Of a stretch of 64,000 nt of DNA, positions 46,311 through 57,400 are shown one piece after another. The position numbers and the translations under genes were made by a program. The notes beneath the pieces are model-generated. The model was not told the origin of the DNA. It saw only the letters and a program-made list of their open reading frames with translations, and did not search any database. Positions within the stretch are counted from its first letter, which is position 1; every line of letters starts with the position of its first letter. The DNA is from Diaporthe sp. PMI_573 (taxonomy: Eukaryota > Ascomycota > Sordariomycetes > Diaporthales > Diaporthaceae): assembly GCA_021399435.1 (NCBI GenBank), contig JAJTUP010000003.1, positions 1,178,001-1,242,000 of the forward strand, written 5' to 3'.

Positions 46311-48103
46311 CTAGTTCTGAGCAGGCTTGTTTCGCCTCTTGCAAGTCTTTGGCTTCGCCGCGACCTCCGTGGCAGCGCTGGCAAATGAGGTAGACGTCGA
46401 AGACTGAACTTGAGCCTGGGCCTCGACACTCGACGCAGCGCTGGATGCCAGAGCCTCGGCCGCTTCAGTAGAGGTGGTAGCGGCAGCGGCGGAGTCTTGA
46501 GTAGCACTTGATCCAGTCTGAACTGCGGCGGCGGCGGCTGAGGATTCGGCGACGGCTTGCGACGCAGACGAGCTGGCTGCGGTGGAGCTGGAGCCGGAGC
46601 TTGAGCCGGAGTCGCTGACGCTGCTGCTGTCGAAGGTAGAGCCAATGGGTCCGAACCTGATGTTGCTGTATACCACAGACGATGATCCAGCGCTGGACTC
46701 GACGTCGGATGGCACGCCGCTGTCAGTGCTGCAGGTTCCGCGACCCGTGCCGGCACCGGTCTCATTCGTTGGGTAGGTGGAGTCGAGCCAGAGCATGTTG
46801 GCGTAGTACTGGAAAAGTCTTGTCAGATATCACTGTCCACCGGGGATTTATACTCGTGGGAGGAGAATACTCACATCATCCCAGAGAGACATGACCAAAA
46901 CCATGGGCTTAGCCAGCGCTTCACTCATGCCAGAGAAACCGCCACGGGCGGAAAAGATGTTGTCATCCCCAAACGCAGTCTTCTGCGAGGAACAGAACTC
47001 GGGCGTGATACTGTTGTATCCAGCATTACCCTCAATGACGCTCTCGCTGTTCGCAATCACTACGCCATTCTGGACATAAAACCGCTTGATCGCAGCGAGC
47101 GTCCCGCTCTCCTCGACAAACTGCGTGACAACAGTCATCTTCGAGCCCGAGTCAACGACACCGCCAGGCCCGAAGAAAGACTCGTTGCCCTGCCGGAAGG
47201 GGTTAAAGTCGCACCCGTCCGGGTCACAGTCACCAGCGTAGCGCGTGGAGCTGTACGTCCCGCCGCACTTGTCCCCCGAGCAGCTGTGGTACGCCGGGTC
47301 CGTACAGGTGTGGGGCGTGAACGCCGTCGAGACGGAGTTGGCCTCCCAGATGTCCATCTCGGCACAGCATGCGCCCTTGCCGCCCACGCCCGAGTTGGAG
47401 CTCGTGTCCGAGGGCGTCCAGCCCTCGACGTTGGCGGTCCCGGCGATGAACTTGAGGTCCCGGGGGCACTGGGCGTCGCAGTAGCCCGTGCCGTAGGCGG
47501 AGCCCGCGTTGGAGTAGGTGCCGGCGCCGCCGTCTAGGTCCATTGATACGAAGTAGAGGGCACCGTTGAGCCCGCAGCTGCATGATAGGGGTCAGAATTG
47601 CTCGATACGTGTCCATCGTGCTGGGAGGGTACTCACGGGAGGTTTGACACGTCCACGTCAAAGGTGAACTCGTTGCCCAGCAGAGTGAACCCCTGATACG
47701 AGCTGTCATTCGCCAGCAAGTAGAGCCTGCTGCCGACGTTCGACCCAGTGACAAAGTCCAGGCTCAGGCTGGACCCGGAGGCGGCCACGCCGTAGGTGGA
47801 CTCGTATTCGGCACCGTCGACGCAGCACTTCTCCGTGCAGGTGGCGTCGTCAGGACACAAGGTGGCATCCCACTTGCTGCCCGTGTAGCAGTTGGTGCTG
47901 CTGCTCTTGTCGTGGGTCCATCTCCAGTTGGCGTCCACCGTGATGCTTCCCTCGACGTCCGTACAGGTTCCGTCGGAGGCGCACTCCTGCCAGGTCAGAG
48001 ATGGGTGTGTCTCGGTCTTGAGGTCGCAGGAGGATTGAGCCTTGACGATGGTGGCAAGGGCAATGAGGCCAGTGGCCTTGAGAACATTTCTGTTTTCCGT
48101 CAT
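46311..48103 (-). CDS. GH7 cellobiohydrolase (reducing-end exoglucanase), no CBM
   Basis: A 555-residue secreted cellulase. Exons are 48103-47637, 47577-46875 and 46808-46311, in phase with GTGAGT donors. The signal peptide (about residues 1-22, ending TIVKAQ) precedes the mature start [19 protein letters not shown]. The GH7 catalytic motif EMDIWEANS (about residues 229-237) supplies nucleophile, assisting Asp and acid/base Glu. Loops such as [23 protein letters not shown] and [11 protein letters not shown], and the WLDSTYPTN segment, are typical of processive CBHI enzymes that release cellobiose from cellulose chain ends. After the catalytic domain comes a Ser/Ala-rich, probably O-glycosylated tail of about 100 residues. 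It ends in [14 protein letters not shown] and not in a CBM1. The gene stands alone and a TATA-like element lies upstream. Confidence 0.93.
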
Positions 48104-48370
48104 GGCTGAGGAGTTCGAGTGCCAAATGAGTGTCTATGGCCGCGCAGGGATGTCTGTGAAGCAAAGAGTGAAGGGTTGAGGTGGATAAAGAGGGACTTGG
48201 ATGAGTGCTGGGAGCTGCTTGCAGCTGTAAAGAATGACTGAAGGCGAGCGATCCAAGGTCAAGGATCTGAACGGAATGATAAATGAGTGTACCAGACACG
48301 CTTCCTGAGGCTATTTGATGCAGTAGCAAGGAATCCAGGGTATAATTGTTCTTTGGTGTAAGACACAGCG

Positions 48371-48382
48371 ACATATATACAC
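48371..48382 (-). promoter_or_regulatory. Possible TATA box of the GH7 gene
   Basis: GTGTATATATGT on the minus strand, about 270 nt upstream of the ATG. The distance implies a long 5' leader, so the call is tentative. Confidence 0.35.
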
Positions 48383-50572
48383 CAGCAGCCTCGTCAGTCA
48401 CGCATCTCAGACCCCAACATGCATCCTGACTTAATTCTGTGATCGGGTCACAATCCACACATGCATTCAGAAGCCAAACGGACTGGATTGGCGGGATGCA
48501 TACATGTGGTTTCATGAGGGTATCCCAGATCCTCATCGGAGAATATGGTCGAGTGACAGTCAGCAGTTGCACGGCCCATTCATGGCGCTACTTTCGCGCG
48601 TGGAAATTCAGGGATAGGAATAACCTCAGGATCAGACTTCCATTGGCGCCAAAACAGACTGGATGCGTTCAAATTCTGTGCTGCAGTGTGCCATATTCAT
48701 TTCCCACCCTCGCGGCGGATGGGCTTGAGTCTGAATCTGGAAAAGTGGCAGTCCACACGCAGCCTAGTCCGTCTCGAGATGGCTTCACTGACTGCATGTG
48801 CTCTCCCACAACAGGGGCATCAGCCCACTCTTGCAGGACGGAACAATCACCAACCAATTCCGGAAGCAGACCCACTGGCTCAAGGGAACATATCTGGGTG
48901 CGAATCTGAGCAGGTTTAAAAGAAACACTTCCCCTGTCATGCAGCAATATGAAGTTCTCAACCATCTTCAGGTATTCAGTGGGCATGCAGGGACAACGGA
49001 TCTGCTGCGGCATCAGCGCTTGTGGCCAAGGTCCTCCAGATCCGAACGCCGCCTTTCGAATCCACAGGTACAGTACAAGGTCAGGTGCAGCCGGTGACTC
49101 GACCGCGCGGTCTTGCTGCTGACTCGATATGTGGAAGGGCTCCAGAACGCGAAGAAAGACTGCGTGGATCAGATCAGTCATCCGGATTGCAGCTGTCAAA
49201 TACCACGGTAACTGAGCTTTGCGATGAGGCCACTTGGATTGTCCAGCAGGCAAACGGCACCCCGCATCTCAGCGAGACGAAAGGCATCTCCCAGAATCCT
49301 CTCGAGCATCTTAGCATTTGATCGTAGGGATTACATTTTGAGGGATATTTTGGAGGAGCATCTTGTTGTGATCTACACTTTCTACATAAAGACATGTAAA
49401 GTCAGTGTAATATCTCGAGAGCCGCGACGTCAGTACGTGGAGCGAGAGGTGGTCTCGGGATCCTGTGAAGCCTGGAAGTGGCCAGTGAGACGGGCCGGTA
49501 GAGGATGGGGCAAAACTCTAATCGACAGTGCCAGGGGTCCTTGAGACATCAGACTTTGGCTGGCGCAGGTACCATGACTTGTTTTCTGAACACCACAGTG
49601 ATGGAAACTAGATTGTGCGGGCGTACGGGCGTACATGCGTAATGGCGTACTGGCACTGGCATTGGGTTATGATGGTTGTTGGCTGGCAAGAGGGAGTGAG
49701 TACGTCGCCCAGGGCTGAGTAAGGCTGCATGAAGTGCGGCTGGCCGCTGATGTGAGCACTCGGAAACCCCAGATGGAACCTTGGCACCGTGAGCAAAAAT
49801 GGAAACTAATATCTGGACTAATAAAGTAAGTGACTTGGCAAGTTGGTCGGAGATGTCAAAGTCGGTCAGTCTGCGAGGGACGCAAGAAAAGACTCAACAC
49901 CGGACTGCAGGATGCACGACAACAGCAAGCCCGGGGATTGTGACTGTCACGATGGTTCGATGGAGGAGCCCTCTCCCAATTTCAAATGCCGCGGTTCGGA
50001 CCCTGACAGGGGACGTAAGGAAGGTGAAAGTGGATGACCTTTGTCTGACATTGACCGAGGGTATAGCGAGGGGCCAGCGAGGGTTAAGGAGGGCAAAAGC
50101 AGAAGAGGAGCCAAGCAGGGCCGAGTGAGAAGAGTACAAGGTACTTAGATGCTACCCTTGTTACGGTCGATGGCACGGGTCACCACTACCTGCTAGCTCG
50201 GGGGTTGGCCAGCTTCCTTTCCGGACGGAGCGGAGAGGGTCGAATCCTGTGTGACCCCTGGATCTCAGTGAAGTAAAGTGACGGGCCAATAGAGCACCCC
50301 GGATTACTGTGTCAGTGTGTATGTCTTGCTTCGGCTTCGGAGATGGTGGGGTCCCTCTGCCGCTGCAAGTCAGGTCAGGCCAGGTCACGAATACGGTTGA
50401 TGAATCTACACTAGATCAGATCCCGAATATCCGACCGAGGGGAACTTTTTTTTGTGTTGCTGTCCTCGTGCGAGCTGAGCTTCGACGGTGCTGCACTGCA
50501 CCCCTTGGTTGTGTGGCCACTGACATTGACGTTGAACAAATTGGCATTGCTGCTGATACTTGTCATTGATGA

Positions 50573-50621
50573 TTTGCCATTGCAATTGCAATTGCCATTG
50601 CCATTGCCACTGCCACTGCAA
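50573..50621 (+). repeat. Hexanucleotide repeat (TTGCCA/TTGCAA/CTGCCA)
   Basis: About eight imperfect 6-nt units in the ALAS upstream region. A second 6-nt array (CCAGAA/CCAGAG) follows at 50873-50900. Both are non-coding. Confidence 0.65.
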
Positions 50622-51067
50622 GTGATCGGCAGAGCACCCGGAAGTCGGGAGGGGGGAGAATCAGGGTATTGTTATTGAGGGCAGAAGAGGAGAGGAGAGG
50701 GCAGACAAAACACCACATGCGCATACACACAGTACACACAATACACACGATATCTAGTAATCTAGCTCTTGAATGCCATTCTTCTTTGGAGTCTAGGCCA
50801 AGCAGGTGGGCCCCAGCCATTTTTGAGCCCGGACGGCGCGGACGGTCTGACCTCAGCCTCCCGAACAACCCCAGAACCAGAACCAGAGCCAGAACCAGAC
50901 ACCGCTGCCAAACTTTTTGCGCCCGAGTACATAGTCCACGTATTCGCCCCCCATTTTCGCGCCCTGACTCTTAGTGAAAACAACCCCAACACAACCAACA
51001 CATCCGACCTCACACCTAGAATCACCACCGCCTGTTTGAACCACACACACCAATTGACGCCGCGAAC

Positions 51068-53074
51068 ATGGACGCTGTTCTCCGGCAGTCCAAGGCCATG
51101 TGCCCCTTCATGAAGAAGGCCTCCCCCGCCACGCTGCGTGCCCTTTCCACCTCGACCCGGCCGGCTGCCAAGGCCACGTCTTCCCCGTGCGGAGGCACCA
51201 TGTCCCGTCTGCAGGGCATGGCCTATCGCTGTCCCGTCATGGGGAAGGCCCTCGCCGTCCAGTCCGCAAGCGTCGGCAGCTTCGCCAGCACCAGCGGCAT
51301 CGCCGGCCTGTCCGCCCGCTCCGTCTCGACCCACCACGCCCGCGGTTCCGCCCACGCCCACGCCCACGCCCACGCCCACGCCCACGGCCCCCGGACCTCC
51401 AAGCGTTGCCTGCACGGCAGCCGCTCCAACGAGGCCCGCGCCATCGAGACCACCGTCATCCCCGGCCGTGAGAAGGGTGAGTTGATGCCCCCATATGCTC
51501 TCTGTCCTGCTGCTACCTGTGACTCCCTCGCTGACCCAGGCGCCTCTTGTCCAGCTCATGTCCCTCATGCTGCCCCCCGTCACCCCGCTGCCCCCGCCGT
51601 CTACCCCATCAATGCCGACGCAAAGTTCAACTACGAGGCCTACTACGATGCCGAGCTCGAGAAGAAGCACAAGGACAAGTCCTACCGCTACTTTAACAAC
51701 ATCAACCGCCTGGCCAAGGAGTTCCCCCGCGCCCACATGGCCAACAAGGAGGAGAGGGTCACCGTCTGGTGCGCCAACGACTACCTCGGCATGGGCCGCA
51801 ACCCCAACGTCCTGCGCAAGATGCACGAGACCCTCGACGAGTACGGCGCCGGCGCCGGTGGTACCAGGAACATCTCGGGGCACAACAAGCATGCCGTGGA
51901 ACTCGAGGGCTCCATCGCCAAGCTGCACTCCAAGGAAGCCGCCCTCGTCTTCAGCTCCTGCTACGTCGCCAACGATGCCACCCTGGCCACCCTGGGCAGC
52001 AAGATGCCCGACTGTGTGATCCTCTCCGACAGCCTGAACCATGCCTCCATGATCCAAGGAATCCGCCATTCCGGCACCAAGAAGATCGTCTTCAAGCACA
52101 ATGATGTTGAGGATCTCGAGGCCAAGCTGGCTGCCCTGCCGCTGCACGTCCCCAAGATCATCGCTTTCGAGTCGGTATACAGCATGTGCGGTTCAATCGG
52201 TCCTATTGAGAAGATTTGCGATCTCGCCGAGAAGTACGGCGCCATCACCTTTCTGGATGAAGTCCATGCCGTCGGCATGTACGGCCCACACGGAGCCGGT
52301 GTTGCCGAGCACCTTGACTTTGAGGCCTACAAGCACGGCCGGCCCCAGGGCACCATTCAGGACCGCGTCGACATCATCACTGGCACCCTTGGCAAGGCCT
52401 ACGGCTGCGTCGGTGGCTACATCGCCGGCACCTCTAAGCTGGTCGACATGGTTCGGTCTCTCGCCCCTGGTTTCATCTTCACCACCTCCCTCCCCCCAGC
52501 TACCATGGCCGGCGCCCAGGCCGCAATCGAGTACCAGATGGACTACCACGGCGACCGAAAGCTACAGCAGCTGCACACTCGTGCCGTCAAGGCTGCTTTC
52601 GAAGACCGCGACATTCCGGTCATCCCCAACCCCAGCCACATCGTCCCTATCCTCGTCGGCAACGCCGAGGTTGCCAAGAAGGCTTCCGACCTGCTGCTGC
52701 AGAAGTACCAGATCTACGTTCAGAGCATCAACTACCCTACCGTGCCGGTCGGCCAGGAGCGCCTCCGGATCACGCCCACCCCTGGCCATACCAAGGAGCT
52801 GCGCGACCACCTCGTCGACGCTGTCGATGCCATCTGGACCGAGCTCGGCATCAAGCGCACCAGCGAGTGGGCTGCCGAGGGTGGGTTTATCGGCGTGGGC
52901 GAGGCCGACGGCACCGCCATTGAGCCTCTCTGGACCGACGCCCAGCTGGGCATCGAGGAGAACGTCAAGGAGATCCAGGCCCAGAACGGCGGCGAGCTGG
53001 GCAGCGGCAGGGTCCTGGAGGCGCTGCTCGAGCGTGAGGCCGATTCGGCCAGGACGGTGAGCCCGGTCGCCTAA
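51068..53074 (+). CDS. hemA: Mitochondrial 5-aminolevulinate synthase
   Basis: The first enzyme of heme synthesis: a PLP enzyme joining glycine and succinyl-CoA in the mitochondrial matrix. The frame is open across 668 codons, but 51477-51554 has all features of a 78-nt intron (GTGAGT donor, GCTGAC branch, TCCAG acceptor) that keeps frame; without it the protein is 642 residues. The presequence holds two CP heme-regulatory motifs, MCPFMKK (Cys12) and RCPVMGK (Cys55), expected to sense heme and limit import. A run of six Ala-His dipeptides (51350-51385) lies between them and the catalytic core. The core starts at [23 protein letters not shown]. Catalytic landmarks are [32 protein letters not shown] and the PLP lysine in [13 protein letters not shown] (about residue 416). 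Confidence 0.96.
   Translation: MDAVLRQSKAMCPFMKKASPATLRALSTSTRPAAKATSSPCGGTMSRLQGMAYRCPVMGKALAVQSASVGSFASTSGIAGLSARSVSTHHARGSAHAHAHAHAHAHGPRTSKRCLHGSRSNEARAIETTVIPGREKGELMPPYALCPAATCDSLADPGASCPAHVPHAAPRHPAAPAVYPINADAKFNYEAYYDAELEKKHKDKSYRYFNNINRLAKEFPRAHMANKEERVTVWCANDYLGMGRNPNVLRKMHETLDEYGAGAGGTRNISGHNKHAVELEGSIAKLHSKEAALVFSSCYVANDATLATLGSKMPDCVILSDSLNHASMIQGIRHSGTKKIVFKHNDVEDLEAKLAALPLHVPKIIAFESVYSMCGSIGPIEKICDLAEKYGAITFLDEVHAVGMYGPHGAGVAEHLDFEAYKHGRPQGTIQDRVDIITGTLGKAYGCVGGYIAGTSKLVDMVRSLAPGFIFTTSLPPATMAGAQAAIEYQMDYHGDRKLQQLHTRAVKAAFEDRDIPVIPNPSHIVPILVGNAEVAKKASDLLLQKYQIYVQSINYPTVPVGQERLRITPTPGHTKELRDHLVDAVDAIWTELGIKRTSEWAAEGGFIGVGEADGTAIEPLWTDAQLGIEENVKEIQAQNGGELGSGRVLEALLEREADSARTVSPVA
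51350..51385 (+). repeat. In-gene (GCCCAC)6 repeat coding Ala-His x6
   Basis: A perfect hexamer microsatellite inside the ALAS presequence. It encodes alternating Ala and His and keeps frame whatever the copy number, so length variants would be tolerated. Confidence 0.9.
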
Positions 53075-54462
53075 GTTCGTGTGTTTTTGTGTGCTGTGTG
53101 CGAAACCACAGCCCTGTTGCCAACCACGAACTAGAGGGGAGCTCATCAGACCAAAATCACGTTCTCTCGAGCGGGCAACAGTGACCAAGTAGGCGAGAGG
53201 AGGGAACGATCTGCGTTGAAACTTTACCATTCTGACACTATGAAGTACCTGACTTCGGAAGCTGGTCCCACCCGCCCTCGCTAGATACGATCCTGCGTAC
53301 ATGTGCGAATACTGCTGCTGGGATCTGTCCTGGATATATATGCCCGACGGGCGGGTGTGCGCCTCACAATTATCTATAAAATATTTGGCATCGCCTTCTG
53401 AGCGATATGACTGCCACAAAACTTTTCGGGCTTCTTTACTTTGAATCTGCTGATTGTGAATGTCGAACAACATATGCCATCGATTATTTCATGAACATTC
53501 ATCTTATGTTTACTCCCATCAGCGCTGCCTGTTGCCTTGGCTGGCAAGCATGGCCTCCCAGACGACCTCGTCATGGCGCCCCTGCCAGCGAGGAAGCAGC
53601 GGTGGGAGGCCGGTGACGAGTCTGCTTGGAGGACGGAGAGCCACAGGGCGCTGCCCGGCACCGAGGACTCGTTCGGACTGCCCGCGGACGGCGGGATCGT
53701 CAGGCTGGACGAGGGCCGATTTTCCTGTGACGATGCTTGGATGTCCCGTAGCCGCGCGTCAGATGCCGGCACTGACCCATCTTGTTGCGCTGCGAGCTGG
53801 GAGGAGTGGTGTTTGGGCGCGGATGGCTTTGGCGGGCTTATAATTCTCGCTGCTTCTTTGGTCGGGTAAAGTTATGCTTACATCCGGACCAGGTTTCTTC
53901 CCTCACAAAACACATCAACTAGGCCTGTCATGATCAACCAGAGCTGCGAAAAGCCGTGAAATGCACATTAAAAACAGTATAGGCTCTAGGATTGCCCTGC
54001 CTAGTCACTAAGACCAAAGCCTCTTCAAGGAAAACATCTATGATGACTGCTCGATGGACCAAGAATTACTTCCCGCTTCGCCTTTCAAGGACCAATGCGT
54101 TTTCCTCGTATGAGAAAAGAAAGTGCAACCCTCGGGGTAGTGAAAATGCATGGTCAGAACACGCCAAGCCTGGCACCAGCGGCAACCTGCAAAACCTCCC
54201 AGGTCTTGGACGTCCAGAACGCCTGAATCCTGCAAAATCCCCGGAGTTGATCCTACCATGCCGAGATCGTCTCATCACATCGTATCAACGAGACCAAAGC
54301 AAAGCCGAGTCAAGCAAAAACCACAGTCGTGAGGGGGTATCTTCGAGATGAACTCCAAAAGGAAATCTTGCGGAAATTGTGTCAAGCATAAAGCAATCAA
54401 CAATGAAAAGGAAAGGAGAGATGAGGGAAGATAGAATGATGGAAGGGAGTGATGCCGGGAGA
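53075..54462. other. Convergent region between ALAS and SNF2 genes
   Basis: About 1.4 kb. A 110-codon plus-strand frame (53537-53869) and its antisense are compositionally plausible but have no domain or start context. I call no gene. Confidence 0.4.
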
Positions 54463-57400
54463 TCAGTCGTCATCAATGACAAACGGATTTGACTTCGTCC
54501 TTCCAGTCCCACCAGGTGGCATGGTCTGCCGTCGTTGCTCAGCTTTCTCAGCTTTAACCTCGGGCTCTTGGGGGCGATCTTGCGGTTTGGCCTTTCTCTT
54601 CGCCCATACCTGACGGAGATGCGCCAAGTCGCCTTCTTTATGGCTATTTTCTCCGCCCCGCTGGGCGTCCCCAGTCATTGACCGCTGCAAGAATTGTCGA
54701 GAGTGCTGAAAATTGCAGAAAGTTAGTCTGGTGCCCAAAATGTCGTGGCGACGTCAGGAGTCGAAAAGGTCAGAGGGGTTTCCTACGTCGGGGTCCTTCA
54801 TGCGCCTATCATCCTGAGACTGTGTTACGGGTGCCGAGCTGCGTCCGTCTAAGAGATCCTCTAGAGCAGCCTTTGGGTTGCCAGCCGTGGCCAAAGTCTG
54901 GGCGGACACACCACCGTTGATGATCGTATCAGCACGGTCTCGACGTCCAAGTACGAGGGCCTTGAGCTTGGTCCATGTGCTGGTTCGCACGAAGCCACCT
55001 CCATTGATGTGCTTGTTGATCCGCTCCACGGTAGCTGGAACCTGTGGTACGAGGGGATGACTCGCCTGCCTCGTCAATTCGTCCCGGAAATCGCTCATTC
55101 CATTATCCCTGGTCCCCTGCGCAACGGGCCTCGTCTTCATAGACGCCAGCCCGATCGGTTCCATGGCTTCTCGAGTCACAGGGACACCGCCACCTATCGC
55201 TACAGGCAACATGTCTTGCCGTACAACAGTAGGTCGCGAAGAATCAGTTTCTGCCATTTGAGCACTGCGGCTCTGGGCTGCAATCATTGTGACAGGCGTT
55301 ATGCTCGGCTCGGTAGCAGCCCTTGCTAAACTCTGTGCTCCAGCAACACCAGGTTGGTGTCTTGGGTCGAAATCCGTGAACGAGTCATCTCGAGCGAGTG
55401 CGAGGGGTGCTAGGTTGTTGCGGTCCGACGTGGCCACACCAAGCTGGTACGAGTCGTGTTGTTGACGCCCCATAGGCACTGGGAAACTGGAAGGAATGGG
55501 AATGGAAGGTGTCATCTGCGTTAGAAAATTAGCATCAGCGACTGCCGTGGGCTTGATATTCGTTGGAGATGAAGCAAGGATAGACTGTAATTCGGGAGGT
55601 AGGGACTGGGTGCGGGATTGACCACCTCCGTTCTCAGAGTCCACGATGGACAGAGAAACGGAACGTGCGCGAGCATTCGGAACTGTAGAAGCAATATTTT
55701 GACCAGGCAATGGCGTAGCCGTGGTTGCCGAATTCGAATCAGTGGTTTGAGTAGGGCGAAGAAACGCAAGATGGGAATCAACGGAGCTTGTGAGAAAAAA
55801 GGATGGAATCTCTCGTACTTGTTGCGACGGCTCTGGGAGGTTCGGGATCCCCAATGATGGCTCCTCCGTAGGGTTGTTTCTTCGAGAGATTTGCTGCTCC
55901 ACCAGTTGGTCTGCTAAAGCTATTTCTTCAGCCTCCAGTTTCTGGGTGTCTTCTTCTTCAAAAGTCTCTGTGGTGCTGATAGACGAAATGCCCTCCCGGA
56001 TCTCATTTGACGTAAGCAATTTGTCAAGGATGACGTCTCGGCCCAGATACGCTGCCGTTACCGTGTCTTGGTGCTCGACTTGCTGAGGCTCTGTGAAGTA
56101 CTGCCGCATCGATGTTGCTTTGGGCAGAGGATTCTTCTTGTCCACCACTCTGGAGGCTAGCTGGTTCTTGAAGACCTGTTGGTTGTGCAGGGTCTTCTCA
56201 AAAGTGCCATCACATATCAACCAGTAAACAACCACTGGCTTGGTCTGTCCAATGCGGTATGCTCGACCAATGGCTTGCTGCTCATGGACAGGGCTGTGCT
56301 GGAAGTCAAATATGACAACACGATTTGCCCCGTATATATTGAGGCCCACGCCGCCTGCAGTTGTTGAAATCAGGTAAACTTGCCCAGTACCGTCGTTGAA
56401 TTCCTTGACCTGTTTCTGGCGCTTGTTGACATCCGTTTTGCCTGGAGCATGGAGAGTCAGCCATCAAAGCACCCTGATAGTGGTTCCGTATAGCGGAGTT
56501 CTTTCTTGAAGGGGGTTAAGATCATATCTGAAGCTGCTTACCATCCAGTCGCTTGTATAGCAGTCTTCTCTGCCTGCAGATCTTCTCGATGAAGTTCAAC
56601 GAGGGAATGCTCTGACTAAAGACTAGTAGGTTCTCTCCCAGTTTTGTCGTCTCCTCTATGATTTTGAATAGGGCGAGCATCTTGAAGGAGCTGCTGAGAT
56701 CTGCGTAACCGGGCTGAGCAGTAAGTATGTCCAAAGTGGCCGTCACGACCTGGTGAGGCAGAGGCAATGGGGCAAAAGGATCTTCTTTGCCCTCCTTGCT
56801 GGCAATCTTCCTCGAATCCGCGGTTTCCTCCAGTTTCTGCTTCAAAGCCCTTTCGAGGATCAGCGGGTGGGCAAGAAGGAGGCCAAGAGTTCTGATCAAA
56901 GCCCACACCAACGTGGGCTGTTCGCCACCTGCTGCCCCTTTGACCACAGCCAGGTAGGACTGGTACACTGTCCTCTGTATACTTCTAATGTCGAGATAAA
57001 CAATGTACTCTGTCTTCGGTTGTAGGCTGTCTTTAAGGGTGGCAATGGTCCTGCGGTGTACTTTAGGCGCCACAAGCTTTGTTAGCGCTGCCAAACGAAT
57101 TTTGGCTTTCGTCTTCTCTGTACGAGTACTGTTCTCGTAAAGGCCGTTTGCGATTGGACGGCTATACTCCGAGTTGAACCATTGTTTGTCTCCGAGGAAG
57201 CCGGGTGCGACCCTAGGCGATGATGAGCATGAGCTGGGAGGGTCGAAAATCTAAGATAGACTTACCATTGGATCATAGCATAGTACTCGTCAACATTATT
57301 GGCGAGCGGCGACCCCGTGAGGGCAATTCTCGTGTGTGTCTTGAAACGGCTGGCAATGGTGCTTCTCTTTGACTGTTCGTTCTTCAACATGTGTGCCTCG

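Larger units (their letters stand above)
48104..51067. other. 3 kb gene-free region between GH7 and ALAS genes
   Basis: Divergent promoters of the cellobiohydrolase and 5-aminolevulinate synthase. The longest open frame (48669-49253, minus) has no domain or splice evidence. Hexamer repeats near the ALAS gene are listed separately. A long regulatory region would fit tightly controlled cellulase expression, but I cannot identify individual factor sites with confidence. Confidence 0.45.

Noticed and set aside
48669..49253. 194-codon minus-strand frame upstream of the GH7 gene
   Set aside because: No domain, signal peptide or splice context, and mixed composition. Cannot be told from chance.
50762..52147. 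461-codon open frame antisense to the ALAS gene
   Set aside because: It mirrors a GC-rich, codon-biased gene; the translation is Gly/Val/Asp-rich with no domain. A typical antisense artefact.
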